Below are positions 1 to 6,921 of a DNA stretch of 15,950 nucleotides, in pieces. Position 1 is the first letter of the stretch; each line of letters begins with the position of its first letter. The notes under the pieces are model-generated. The model made no database searches. It worked only from the letters and a program-made list of their open reading frames with translations, and had not been told where the DNA came from. Origin of the DNA: JAYFNU01 sp964460755 (GTDB taxonomy: Bacteria; Bacillota; Clostridia; Oscillospirales; Ruminococcaceae); contig CAYWQL010000030.1 in NCBI GenBank assembly GCA_964460755.1, positions 1 through 15,950 of the forward strand, in the 5' to 3' direction. Both the position numbers and the translations under genes were made by a program.

Positions 1-33
1 GTCTATGCGTCTTACTATTCCCGTTGCTCTCAA
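1..33 (-). CDS. spoVT: SpoVT/AbrB-family regulator, N-terminus only (runs off the window)
   Basis: The minus strand from position 33 reads TTG AGA GCA ACG GGA ATA GTA AGA CGC ATA GAC, giving MRATGIVRRID before the window ends. This matches the conserved opening of the AbrB/SpoVT swapped-hairpin DNA-binding domain, and IVRRID is closer to SpoVT than to AbrB (IVRKVD). A GGAGG ribosome site lies 8 bases before the TTG (plus-strand 42-46), which fixes the start. In Bacillus subtilis SpoVT is a forespore regulator that adjusts sigma-G-dependent genes. It lies downstream of the pyrophosphatase gene on the same strand, but the 137-base gap contains a plausible promoter of its own. Only 11 codons are visible, so assignment to SpoVT rather than another AbrB-like protein is an inference from the N-terminus. 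Confidence 0.75.
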   Translation of the reverse strand, partial: MRATGIVRRID

Positions 34-64
34 AAATATTACCTCCATTACGTTTTACTGGTAA

Positions 65-93
65 TATTATCTGCGGTTTTTGTTCAATTATGC
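65..93 (-). promoter_or_regulatory. Possible sigma-G-like promoter of the SpoVT-like gene
   Basis: On the minus strand, GCATA (89-93) is followed after 17 bases by GATAATA (65-71). This fits the sigma-G pattern GHATR-N17/18-CATWHTA with one mismatch, and spoVT is a sigma-G gene in B. subtilis. The same stretch can also be read as a weak sigma-A promoter (TTGCAT, 18 bases, GATAAT), so the sigma factor is not settled. The expected transcript start is about 25 bases before the TTG start codon. Confidence 0.4.
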
Positions 94-170
94 AAGGTCT
101 GTTTTGCGAAAAGCCGCGGTATAAAAACTGTTTTGTTTGTGCCGCCGCTTTGATTTTCATTCGGAACGCT

Positions 171-659
171 TTAGCGAAGCTTGCATTTCTCGATGATTTT
201 CAGCGCTTCCTCACGTCCGTGATACTCGCCAGTCGTGACCTTCACGTCTTGCAAAACTTTGTAGTTTTGAAAGAAGTTCGCTATCTCGTCAAGCTCAAAT
301 TTCGGAATGTCGGAAAGCTCCTTCACGTTGTCATAGCGCGGGTCGCAGTCAACAACAGAAATAAGCTTGTAGTCGGTTTTACCTCCATCTGTCATCGTAA
401 GATATCCGAGCACCCTCGCAGGCACGATACACCCGGGAAAGGTTGGGTCTTTGCAGATGACGAGTATATCCAGCGGGTCCCCGTCCGGAGCGAGAGTTCC
501 CTCAATTATGCCGTACTCAGTCGGATAGTTCATTGCGGCGTACAGCACGCGGTCAAGTCGGATTCTTCCCGTCACGCTGTCAAGCTCATATTTATTCCTT
601 GAGTTGAGCGGTATCTCGATAAGCGCTTCCACTACGCCTGTTTTCGTATTAATATTCAT
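171..659 (-). CDS. ppa: Inorganic pyrophosphatase, family I (soluble)
   Basis: It hydrolyses pyrophosphate to two phosphates in the cytoplasm, pulling biosynthetic reactions forward, and needs Mg2+. The 162-residue product is about the usual family length. It shows the family signature DGDPLDILV at residues 59-67 with the metal-binding aspartates D59, D61 and D64. It also has RNKYE at 21-25, the RLDRVL-YPTEYG region at 34-50, and KTDYKL near 95-100. I chose the ATG at 659 because AAGGAG lies 8 bases upstream; a GTG at 668 overlaps that ribosome site and is unlikely. The gene stands alone; the SpoVT-like gene downstream probably has its own promoter. No convincing hairpin terminator follows the stop codon. 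Confidence 0.95.
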   Translation of the reverse strand: MNINTKTGVVEALIEIPLNSRNKYELDSVTGRIRLDRVLYAAMNYPTEYGIIEGTLAPDGDPLDILVICKDPTFPGCIVPARVLGYLTMTDGGKTDYKLISVVDCDPRYDNVKELSDIPKFELDEIANFFQNYKVLQDVKVTTGEYHGREEALKIIEKCKLR

Positions 660-954
660 TATTGACACTCCTTAAATGTGGGTTTAATCAATTAAGATAC
701 GCCGGTCTTTCGACAGGGTGTTGATATGCCGCGCAGTCGCGCCGATTGCTTTGTCGTTACCGATATCGTAACATTCGGATTAATGGATTGCAAGATTTCT
801 TTGCCTCGTGAAAGGTCTCGACGCATTTCTTTATTAATCAAAAGCGCAAAACAGAGGGCTTTTTCCTTCATTTGCTCAAAAAACATTCTATAAAAGAAAA
901 TTATCTGCTATAATAAGACCATATATAATAATTTTTGCAAAAAAGGAACTGAAA
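660..954. other. Intergenic region between divergent ppa and the transglutaminase gene
   Basis: These 295 bases hold no gene I can support. A minus-strand reading frame at 692-886 has no ribosome site and no recognisable family. An interrupted palindrome, GTTAC-CGATATC-GTAAC, lies at 756-772 and could be a protein-binding site, but its five-base arms are short. The right end carries the promoter of the transglutaminase-like gene. Confidence 0.5.
907..914 (+). promoter_or_regulatory. Extended -10 promoter of the transglutaminase-like gene
   Basis: TGC followed by TATAAT (909-914) forms an extended -10 element about 40 bases before the start codon. The -35 position 17 bases upstream reads TTCTAT, which is weak, as expected when an extended -10 is used. 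A second TATAAT-like stretch follows in the AT-rich run near 925-930. Confidence 0.45.
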
Positions 955-2133
955 ATGGGTAAAATAATATCAACCATTGTCGCCATAGTGCTCGCGCTCG
1001 GCGGCGGATACTATGTATATACTTTGTGCGCGCCAAGCTTTGACGAGGTCACCCTTTCGGTCGACAACCCCTACGCGGCGTCGATATCCGCCCAAGAGGG
1101 CAAAAACCGAGACGCCCTTTCGCCCGACAACCAACAGCTTTACGATATTGTAAAAGGCGCGCTCATAAACCGAACCGCCGAAATCGTCGTCAAGCGCGAC
1201 ATCTACACCCCTGACGACCTTATGGCGGTGAGAAACAGCATTTTTTACGACAGTCCCGAGCTTTTTTGGGTGGACTTTTCCTCGCTTTATTTCCGCGACG
1301 TCAACGATGGCTTTGTGATAATCCCGACCTATTTCTTTGAACAAAGCGAGCTTTCGGCAAAGCAGCAGGAATTTACATCGGCTTGCGAAGCGCTTGCCGC
1401 CGAAATAAAAACGGCGCACCCCGACGACCAATACGCTCAGGTGCTTTATCTTCACGACTATCTCGTAAAAAACGTTAAGTACGACCTTAACGCCGACGAA
1501 AAGACGATACACACCGCCTACGGCGCAATTATCAATAAAGCCGCCGTCTGCGACGGTTACTCCCACGCCTTCCAATGCATAGCCGACCTCCTCGGCATAG
1601 ACAGCTTCTTTGTCGAAGGCAAGGCGACCACCGCAAAGGGCGAAACCCTTGCCCACGCGTGGAACGTCGTGGGGGTTGAAGGCACTTATTACTATATCGA
1701 CGTAACGTGGGACTGCTGCACAGGCTTTTCCGAAGCGGAGACCCGCGGGAACAATCTTATCTCCCACGCCTACTTCCTCGTAAACGAAGAAAAAATGTCA
1801 AGGGCACACACCCTTGACGCCGTGTTCGAAACGCCCGCCTGTACGACCGATTACGACTATTTCGGAAAGCTTGGGCTTGTCGGAGAAAGCTTTGACGCCC
1901 TCGAGGAAAAAATAACCGAGCTTACCTATAACGCCGTTATAGAAAAGACAGGTTACTTCGAGCTTATAATTACAGGCGAAAATCCGACGCTTTCCGAGGA
2001 CTTCAACGAAAACGTTGTGACCGCCGTAAACAAGAAGCTTAAGTCAAACAAAATTTCCGACCGCGTTGCGAACATAAGCGGTCTTTATGAAAAGGACAGC
2101 GGCCGCTGCTTTATGATTGTGACCCTGAATTAG
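955..2133 (+). CDS. Membrane-anchored or secreted transglutaminase-like (papain-fold) protein
   Basis: The 392-residue product starts with a short charged stretch and a hydrophobic segment (about residues 4-24) that would serve as a signal anchor, placing the rest outside the membrane. The central part carries the transglutaminase-like catalytic triad. Cys199 lies in AAVCDGYSHAF, His234 in LAHAWNVV and Asp249 in YYYIDVTWD, with normal order and spacing. In bacteria this fold is usually a protease or peptide cyclase acting on peptide or cell-wall bonds rather than a true crosslinker; the substrate here is unknown. The C-terminal part after about residue 300 matches nothing I recognise. The ATG at 955 is preceded by AAAGGA 7-8 bases upstream. 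The gene is monocistronic and ends at a strong hairpin. GC-rich third codon positions create long antisense frames that are not genes. Confidence 0.85.
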   Translation: MGKIISTIVAIVLALGGGYYVYTLCAPSFDEVTLSVDNPYAASISAQEGKNRDALSPDNQQLYDIVKGALINRTAEIVVKRDIYTPDDLMAVRNSIFYDSPELFWVDFSSLYFRDVNDGFVIIPTYFFEQSELSAKQQEFTSACEALAAEIKTAHPDDQYAQVLYLHDYLVKNVKYDLNADEKTIHTAYGAIINKAAVCDGYSHAFQCIADLLGIDSFFVEGKATTAKGETLAHAWNVVGVEGTYYYIDVTWDCCTGFSEAETRGNNLISHAYFLVNEEKMSRAHTLDAVFETPACTTDYDYFGKLGLVGESFDALEEKITELTYNAVIEKTGYFELIITGENPTLSEDFNENVVTAVNKKLKSNKISDRVANISGLYEKDSGRCFMIVTLN

Positions 2134-2150
2134 ACCACCCTAGCAAACAA

Positions 2151-2188
2151 GAGCCCGGTCCGACGGTTTCTTCCGTTGGACCGGGCTC
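2151..2188. terminator. Bidirectional terminator between the transglutaminase and pilin genes
   Basis: The arms 2151-2166 and 2173-2188 pair over 16 bp with a single G-U type mismatch around a 6-base TTTCTT loop. It sits between convergent stop codons at 2133 and 2215. Reading on the minus strand it is followed by TTGTTT. On the plus strand it is followed by AAAAATTATATTTG, which is poorer, so it probably serves the pilin gene best but could stop both. Confidence 0.85.
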
Positions 2189-2214
2189 AAAAATTATATT
2201 TGATTTTTGATTGC

Positions 2215-3087
2215 TTATGCGGTTTTTATCTCTTTCATTTCGTTGAAAATCTTAATGGTATCCTCATAGCTTGCCTTGGTGGTCGCGCTTTGTCCTGCCG
2301 CCTGCGTCCAAACAGAGCTGCCGGTGCCTCCCGAAAAAACGTTGTATGTCTGTCCGCCCTCGGTCGTCGTTGTTATTGTCATATATCCCGCGGTGTAGGT
2401 GTTGTTGTTCGGATTATACCGAATTATCCTAACGCTGTCGCCGACATTAAGCGCCGAGATGTCCTGGTCGCTCCAAAACATAATTTTTTGACTGTATCCG
2501 CTCTCCTTTCGAATAGCCCACGATTTAACGTGAAGAGCGTCTAAATCAATTCCGTTAGCCTTCATATAGTTGAGTATCGGAACGGTGTTAATGCCGTTTG
2601 GCGCGGTCGAATCGGTGTTGTCAGTAAGGGTTACGCCCGAAAGCTTTATGGCTTTGTTGATAAGCACGTCTGGGGACGCGCCGTGATAGACAAGTCCTTC
2701 GTCGTCGTAGGCATAAATGCTTCCGTGCTTCGCACAAAATATTTCCGATATAAAATTGCGGTCGTTCGAGTAGGTTACCGTCCAAAGGTTGCCGCAGGTT
2801 CCGACAAGGGTGTTGTTTGTCGACGTAAGCTTGAAAAGCTGATTGGCGCTGTCTGCCAAAAGCGCGTTCGCCTTGGTATCATCCGCGACCTCATACACAT
2901 TGTAAGCGGCGTTCGCCTGATAGTCGCGAGCCAACATACTCCGCTCGACGATACACCTTTTCGCTTCGGCTCTTTTTATCCAGCCCGTAAACGAGGGCAG
3001 CACTATCACCGCCATAATCGCAAGAATAACGAGTACAACGATTATCTCAACAAGGGTAAAGCCCTTTTTGTTCGTTTTTTTTATCAA
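2215..3087 (-). CDS. Type IV pilin-like prepilin (pseudopilin family)
   Basis: The first residues are MIKKTNKKGFTLVEIIVV, a textbook class III prepilin leader. Prepilin peptidase would cut after the glycine and methylate the new N-terminal Phe, with Glu at +5, followed by a hydrophobic helix to about residue 30. The remaining 260 residues form a large, probably beta-rich exported domain that I do not recognise. I chose the TTG at 3087 because GGTGAT lies just upstream (3091-3096) and the leader then has normal length. A TTG at 3120 in the same frame would add 11 unusual residues (with Cys and Trp). No assembly ATPase, PilC or prepilin peptidase gene is in the window, so the machinery must be elsewhere. 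The gene has its own promoter and terminator. Length (290 residues) is long for a major pilin, which suggests a minor pilin or pseudopilin. Confidence 0.85.
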   Translation of the reverse strand: MIKKTNKKGFTLVEIIVVLVILAIMAVIVLPSFTGWIKRAEAKRCIVERSMLARDYQANAAYNVYEVADDTKANALLADSANQLFKLTSTNNTLVGTCGNLWTVTYSNDRNFISEIFCAKHGSIYAYDDEGLVYHGASPDVLINKAIKLSGVTLTDNTDSTAPNGINTVPILNYMKANGIDLDALHVKSWAIRKESGYSQKIMFWSDQDISALNVGDSVRIIRYNPNNNTYTAGYMTITTTTEGGQTYNVFSGGTGSSVWTQAAGQSATTKASYEDTIKIFNEMKEIKTA

Positions 3088-3149
3088 TTTATCACCGTCC
3101 CAACAAAGCTCTTTTTTCAAGCGGCTTTTGTTATTGTCTTGCTGATATA

Positions 3150-3158
3150 ATTATACCA
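3150..3158 (-). promoter_or_regulatory. Promoter of the pilin-like gene (extended -10)
   Basis: On the minus strand TGG-TATAAT (TATAAT at 3150-3155) is a perfect -10 with a TGN extension. Seventeen bases upstream the -35 position reads TTTAAT, which is weak. The transcript would begin near 3143, leaving a leader of about 55 bases before the TTG start at 3087. Confidence 0.6.
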
Positions 3159-3200
3159 CGGTTTTGCAAACAATTAAATCGCAAGCTCGACAAATTGTTG

Positions 3201-3845
3201 CTATTTTTTAACAACAGGGTGGCGTATGACCGTCCTGCGCTTCTCCGGGGCTGTCTTTCGCGGGTCGCCGAGATAAATTTCGTGATGACGGCGCAGGTCG
3301 GAAATGTCGTTTTGATATCCGTTTTCGCAAACGAACCTATCCATAAGCGCGACCGACGCGGGCTCGTCGTCAAACGAGCCGATATGCATAATCTGGACGC
3401 AGAGCCCCTCGGTAAAGGTAACGAGCCGCGCCTTTTCGAGTTTCATAAGAGGATTCTTCTTGAGCGCCGCCAGCTTGGCATATTCGAAAACCTCGTCGGT
3501 CACAAACTCAGGCTGACGTATCATCGACGTCCAGCAAAACAACTCCTTGTCAACAATTCTGATGCCATCGAAGCCTTTGTCCTGTGTCCACCAAAGCCCC
3601 TCGAGCGGCGGCATAACGTATTCAAAATATCCCTTTGGTTGGTTTTTGCTCATCTTGCTCATTTTTATTGAATATGACAGCGCATAGAGCATTTGAAGCG
3701 CGTCCTTATATTCTCCCGACGTGTTCGGATTGCCTATTCCGTCCACCATAATAAACTTCATTTTCGGCACGTCGATAATAGTCGGCGTTATCGGCGGAAG
3801 ATAAAGGTCTTTATATTCTTTTTTGTAGTCAAGCTTTTCCGTCAC
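3201..3845 (-). CDS. Stand-alone GyrI-like small-molecule-binding protein
   Basis: The 214-residue product resembles the stand-alone GyrI-like proteins (SOUL/effector-binding fold). The motif KFIMVDGIGNPN near residues 29-40 is a typical opening of the ligand-binding fold, and PPLEGLWW with a following acidic/aromatic stretch is typical of the middle. There is no DNA-binding helix-turn-helix, unlike AraC- or MerR-type effector proteins, so it likely binds or modifies a small ligand directly; some relatives hydrolyse xenobiotics. The GTG at 3845 is chosen because AAAGGGAG lies 8 bases upstream; frame extension to 3920 would run through the promoter. The gene is divergent from corA and upstream of the pilin gene, which has its own promoter. 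Family placement is by recognition of motif layout, not by a search. Confidence 0.75.
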   Translation of the reverse strand: MTEKLDYKKEYKDLYLPPITPTIIDVPKMKFIMVDGIGNPNTSGEYKDALQMLYALSYSIKMSKMSKNQPKGYFEYVMPPLEGLWWTQDKGFDGIRIVDKELFCWTSMIRQPEFVTDEVFEYAKLAALKKNPLMKLEKARLVTFTEGLCVQIMHIGSFDDEPASVALMDRFVCENGYQNDISDLRRHHEIYLGDPRKTAPEKRRTVIRHPVVKK

Positions 3846-3887
3846 GGCGATGGCTCCCTTTCTGCGTTTAATGGTTTTCACAATTAA

Positions 3888-3916
3888 ATTATACCGTTTT
3901 GCGCGACGAACTTCAA
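3888..3916 (-). promoter_or_regulatory. Sigma-A promoter of the GyrI-like gene
   Basis: On the minus strand TTGAAG (3911-3916), a 17-base spacer and TATAAT (3888-3893) form a near-consensus promoter. The start site would be near 3881, giving a leader of about 36 bases before the GTG at 3845. Confidence 0.75.
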
Positions 3917-3964
3917 TCAAAAGCGCGAAGCACCCTCAGTCCATTGCTCAAATGCGTTTTCGGG

Positions 3965-3993
3965 TTTACACCTTTTATAATATAGGGTATAAT
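3965..3993 (+). promoter_or_regulatory. Sigma-A promoter of the corA-like gene
   Basis: TTTACA (3965-3970), a 17-base spacer and TATAAT (3988-3993) form a near-consensus promoter. Transcription would begin near 4000, leaving an untranslated leader of about 65 bases. I see no riboswitch-sized structure in that leader. Confidence 0.7.
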
Positions 3994-4065
3994 TTATCTC
4001 GTTAAATACATTTTGTTCCCTTCGTTTTGTGATTGGGAAGCTATAACTGATACAATAGGTGAAAT

Positions 4066-4893
4066 ATGAAAAAGGTTCTTTATACAAGCCAAATAAACGA
4101 GGTTTCAAGCTACGTCGACAAGGCGGTTATCGACTATATAAACGAGGGTCAAATTGAAACCTTCGAAAGCTTTCCGAATTTTAATATTGTCGCGTTCGAC
4201 TGGTACGATATATACGACATAGAAGCCGAGCCGTCTCAGATAATGGTCTACCTCGACAAGGACGACATCTTTTTTCTTTGCGAAAACGAGCTCGCCTTCA
4301 ACAAGGCGTCAAGTGTCTTTCGAGACTTCGGAACAAACGAGCGCACCCTCTACGATTTTTTCAGAAGCCTGCTTCGCGACGACACAAAGAACATCGAAAG
4401 TCTTGAGGAAAAAATCACCGACGCCGAGGACGCGCTCATAACGGGCGCCGTCAACGAATGCGCGAGCGACATCGTTGAGTTTCGCCGTGAGCTTCTTCGT
4501 CTTAGAAAATACTACGAGCAGCTCGATTCGATTTTCGACGAGCTTCAAGAAAACGACAACAGGCTTTTGTCCGACGAGGGAATACGTTATTTCGCTATTC
4601 TCGGCAGCCGAACCGACAAGCTTTTGGCGGGGGCGGTTACGCTTCGCGAATATGTCGCTCAGGTGCGCGAGGCTTATCAGGCGCAAATCGACATTACCCA
4701 AAACAACCTAATGAAGGTGTTCACCGTCGTGACCTCAATTTTCCTTCCGCTTACCCTTATCGTCGGGTGGTACGGAATGAATTTTAATATGCCCGAATTT
4801 TCATGGAAATACGGCTATGCGGCGGTTATCGGCTTAAGCGTTGTCGTCTGCGCGGTATGGGCGATAATTTTCAAGAAAAAGAAATGGATGTAA
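4066..4893 (+). CDS. corA: CorA-family magnesium (divalent metal) transporter
   Basis: The 275-residue product has the CorA layout. A soluble N-terminal domain is followed by a long helical section (about residues 100-215, with many charged residues) and two C-terminal membrane helices (about 218-238 and 247-268). The signature YGMNF at 236-240 forms the selectivity filter at the end of the first helix. The short tail is rich in lysine (KKKKW). It would sit as a pentamer in the inner membrane and carry Mg2+ (possibly Co2+ or Ni2+) inward down its gradient. It is slightly shorter than the usual 310-320 residues, mostly in the N-terminal domain, as in many Firmicute paralogs. AGGTGA precedes the ATG by 4 bases. 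The gene is monocistronic and divergent from the GyrI-like gene. Confidence 0.9.
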   Translation: MKKVLYTSQINEVSSYVDKAVIDYINEGQIETFESFPNFNIVAFDWYDIYDIEAEPSQIMVYLDKDDIFFLCENELAFNKASSVFRDFGTNERTLYDFFRSLLRDDTKNIESLEEKITDAEDALITGAVNECASDIVEFRRELLRLRKYYEQLDSIFDELQENDNRLLSDEGIRYFAILGSRTDKLLAGAVTLREYVAQVREAYQAQIDITQNNLMKVFTVVTSIFLPLTLIVGWYGMNFNMPEFSWKYGYAAVIGLSVVVCAVWAIIFKKKKWM

Positions 4894-5087
4894 ACAAACT
4901 CCCCCCATTTCGGCAGGCTGAAATACCTCGCTCCTATGAACAAACGTCAAGAGCGCCCTTCTCGTTCTTTCAGCATACACTCTTACCGAAAAATACGTCA
5001 CTTTTTTTTGAAAAAGAGCCTATATAAAAAAGCAGCAATAATAAGCTGTTTCGCTTCAGATAATACGCAAACAAAATATCAAAGCTT

Positions 5088-5117
5088 AAAAAGCGTCATT
5101 TATAATGACGCTTTTTT
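5088..5117. terminator. Strong hairpin terminator downstream of the corA-like gene
   Basis: The arms 5088-5100 (AAAAAGCGTCATT) and 5104-5117 form a perfect 13-bp stem with a TAT loop, ending in six T residues. It lies 195 bases after the corA stop, with no supported gene between, and just before the promoter of the HTH gene. The A-run on the left arm makes it workable in both directions. Confidence 0.85.
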
Positions 5118-5118
5118 C

Positions 5119-5147
5119 TTGTCATTCGACATTTCTTGTGGTATGTT
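5119..5147 (+). promoter_or_regulatory. Promoter of the 515-residue HTH protein
   Basis: TTGTCA (5119-5124), a 17-base spacer and TATGTT (5142-5147), with TGG directly before the -10, make a reasonable extended -10 promoter. The start would fall near 5154, leaving only about 16 bases before the ATG, enough for the GAGGTGA ribosome site. Confidence 0.6.
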
Positions 5148-5169
5148 ATTTAATATGAGGTGAAATTCG

Positions 5170-6717
5170 ATGCTATTTTCCGAAAAGCTTATTTATTTGC
5201 AGCAAATTGCGAACGTTTCAAACAAAGAGCTTGCCGCCGCGCTTTCGGTCGACCCGTCCTTCGTCAGCCGTATGCGGAACCAAAGAAAAAAACCGCCCAA
5301 CAACATTCGTCATATCAAAAATATGTCGGAGTGTTTTGCAAAAAAATGCACGACCGATTATCAGCTCTCGGCTTTGGCGGAAATAATGGGCGACGCGCAT
5401 ATCAAGCTTATTACGAAAAACGACTCGCTCGAAAGACTGATTTACGAGTGGCTTTTTAACGGCACAAAAAGCTCGGCAGATAATATCGGGCGTTTTCTTC
5501 AGGATATGGAGCTTGTCTCCTCCGAAGCTGTGGCGAAAACCCTTTTTCCGTTGATTGAAAGACAAAATCATAAAATTAACCCTGCCAACGCCTTTTTTGG
5601 CAACTCGGGTAAGCGTGAGGCGATAAGAATCCTTCTTGATTACCTTCTAAAAGCCGACCTTCGCTGCTGTATAAACGTTGTGACCGACGAAAGCCTTGAA
5701 TGGATAACCGAAAGCCCTTCGTATTCGCTCGAGCTTGACGCTTCCCTAAAGGCTTTAACAAGCGCGGGCTACTCCTTTCGCCGCATCGCGCCGCAATTTC
5801 AGAATTCAAGCGAAGCGATTGACGCGCTTGCCCGCTGGCTTCCCACATATATGCAAGGGAAAATGGATTCCTATTACTATCCGAGAACGAGGGACGGCGT
5901 ATACCACCGTTCGTTGTTTGTTGTGCAAAATGTTATCGCTGTGTCCTCCCTTTCGGTCGGTTATCATTCCGATTGCTATATGACGGTTCTTCATACCGAT
6001 ACCGACGTGGTCAACAACCTTTATCGCGAATATACCGACTATTTAGACAAATGCATACCTATGACAATCGTTCATACCCATATGACCGAAGAGAGCACTC
6101 TATGCGACTGCTTCCTTCAATATCTTAAAATTCCGGGTTCTCGAATGTCAAAATACAGCGGTCTTCCCGCGCTTACAACGCCCCCGTCGCTTCTTGAAAA
6201 TATACTTAAAAACAATTCTTCATCAGAAGAAACTTTTAATGAAATGTTAAAGCTTTTCGAGGAGAGTCTTACAAAGTATTCCCGCACCGAGGTTATTTCG
6301 CTCGCCACGCTTGAGGAGCTTCGCGCGCGCAAAGTTCTTTGCGCCGCGTCAAGGCTTGTCCCCAACTGCACCGAGCGCTACTACACCCCCGAGGAATATG
6401 TGCAGCATCTTGAACACCTTCTCGTTTACCTTTCGAAATACCCCGACTATTCAGTCACCGTAATCGACGATAAATCCATTCGAAGCTCGCTTGGCGCGGT
6501 TGAAGGCGGGGTGTGCTACATCATGCAGCCAACGCCAACCTTTACCCTCTTCGAGATAGTCGAGCCCAACTTCGTCGCCTCCGTCGGGGATTATATACTC
6601 AACCTTTCCAAGACCACCAAGGGTATGAGGAATTTTCAGAAAAATCGTACGATTGAAAGAATAAAAGAGCTTATAGCTGAAATTCGAGAAAACGAAAAAA
6701 CCGGCTCACCGCGGTAA
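5170..6717 (+). CDS. Large XRE-like helix-turn-helix protein of unknown function
   Basis: The 515-residue product begins MLFSEKLIYLQQIANVSNK. Residues 17-40 (NKELAAALSVDPSFVSRMRN) form an XRE-type helix-turn-helix, followed by a basic stretch (RKKPPNN) and a short helical segment to about residue 75. The remaining 440 residues show no domain I can name. They look soluble, mixed alpha/beta, with no membrane segment, and contain several Cys and Tyr-rich patches. This architecture (small HTH, very long C-terminus) recurs in Clostridia as uncharacterised regulators. The C-terminal part may sense a ligand or partner. A GAGGTGA ribosome site precedes the ATG at 5170. The gene is monocistronic and converges on the DUF2087-like fragment only 12 bases away, with no strong terminator between. 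Regulator role is inferred from the HTH only. Confidence 0.7.
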   Translation: MLFSEKLIYLQQIANVSNKELAAALSVDPSFVSRMRNQRKKPPNNIRHIKNMSECFAKKCTTDYQLSALAEIMGDAHIKLITKNDSLERLIYEWLFNGTKSSADNIGRFLQDMELVSSEAVAKTLFPLIERQNHKINPANAFFGNSGKREAIRILLDYLLKADLRCCINVVTDESLEWITESPSYSLELDASLKALTSAGYSFRRIAPQFQNSSEAIDALARWLPTYMQGKMDSYYYPRTRDGVYHRSLFVVQNVIAVSSLSVGYHSDCYMTVLHTDTDVVNNLYREYTDYLDKCIPMTIVHTHMTEESTLCDCFLQYLKIPGSRMSKYSGLPALTTPPSLLENILKNNSSSEETFNEMLKLFEESLTKYSRTEVISLATLEELRARKVLCAASRLVPNCTERYYTPEEYVQHLEHLLVYLSKYPDYSVTVIDDKSIRSSLGAVEGGVCYIMQPTPTFTLFEIVEPNFVASVGDYILNLSKTTKGMRNFQKNRTIERIKELIAEIRENEKTGSPR

Positions 6718-6729
6718 TTCAGACTGAAT

Positions 6730-6921
6730 TTAAAGACTTAACCCTAATTCAACGATTAAAGCAGACATACCCATGCTTATCGAAAGTGCAGAGCGCGGCG
6801 GCAGAAAGAACCGCGCCGAAGCCCTGTTTATGATGAAAACATCAAATAGAAAAAGACGCGGAAGCTGTGTTATACGACCGTCCTCGTCGATAAACCGGTC
6901 AAGCTTTATTTTCTGCTCCAT
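6730..6921 (-). pseudogene. DUF2087-like protein, apparently truncated after about 22 residues
   Basis: From the ATG at 6921 the product reads MEQKIKLDRFIDEDGRITQL and then PR. This matches the opening of DUF2087 domains (a small domain often found C-terminal to ArsR-like HTH regions), where a lysine/arginine-rich helix and about 50 more residues should follow. Here the reading continues into an unrelated hydrophobic stretch and stops at 63 residues. None of the three minus-strand frames after the break gives the expected continuation. A ribosome site AAGGAAGG lies about 8 bases upstream, and the start overlaps the end of the GIY-YIG-like gene by 23 bases, pointing to translational coupling. 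It is the last gene of the hxlR operon. It could instead be an intact small protein with a divergent C-terminus. Confidence 0.45.

Noticed and set aside
24..602. Plus-strand frame of 192 residues across ppa
   Set aside because: It is antisense to pyrophosphatase, which has full family motifs; no ribosome site.
692..886. Minus-strand 64-residue reading frame upstream of the transglutaminase gene
   Set aside because: No ribosome site before its start, no family resemblance, and its 5' end adjoins the promoter of the next gene.
970..1767. Minus-strand frame of 265 residues inside the transglutaminase gene
   Set aside because: It mirrors a clearly coding plus-strand gene with GC-rich third positions, and its sequence is low-complexity, rich in Val and Gly.
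3917..4108. Minus-strand 63-residue frame between the GyrI-like and corA-like genes
   Set aside because: It overlaps both divergent promoters and lacks a ribosome site.
4894..5087. Second hairpin near AGCAGC and GCTGTT (about 5030-5055) as the corA terminator
   Set aside because: The stem is only 5-6 bp and no T-run follows; the hairpin at 5088-5117 is far better.
4803..5163. Two small plus-strand frames downstream of the corA-like gene
   Set aside because: No ribosome site or family likeness; one runs through the terminator and the promoter of the next gene.
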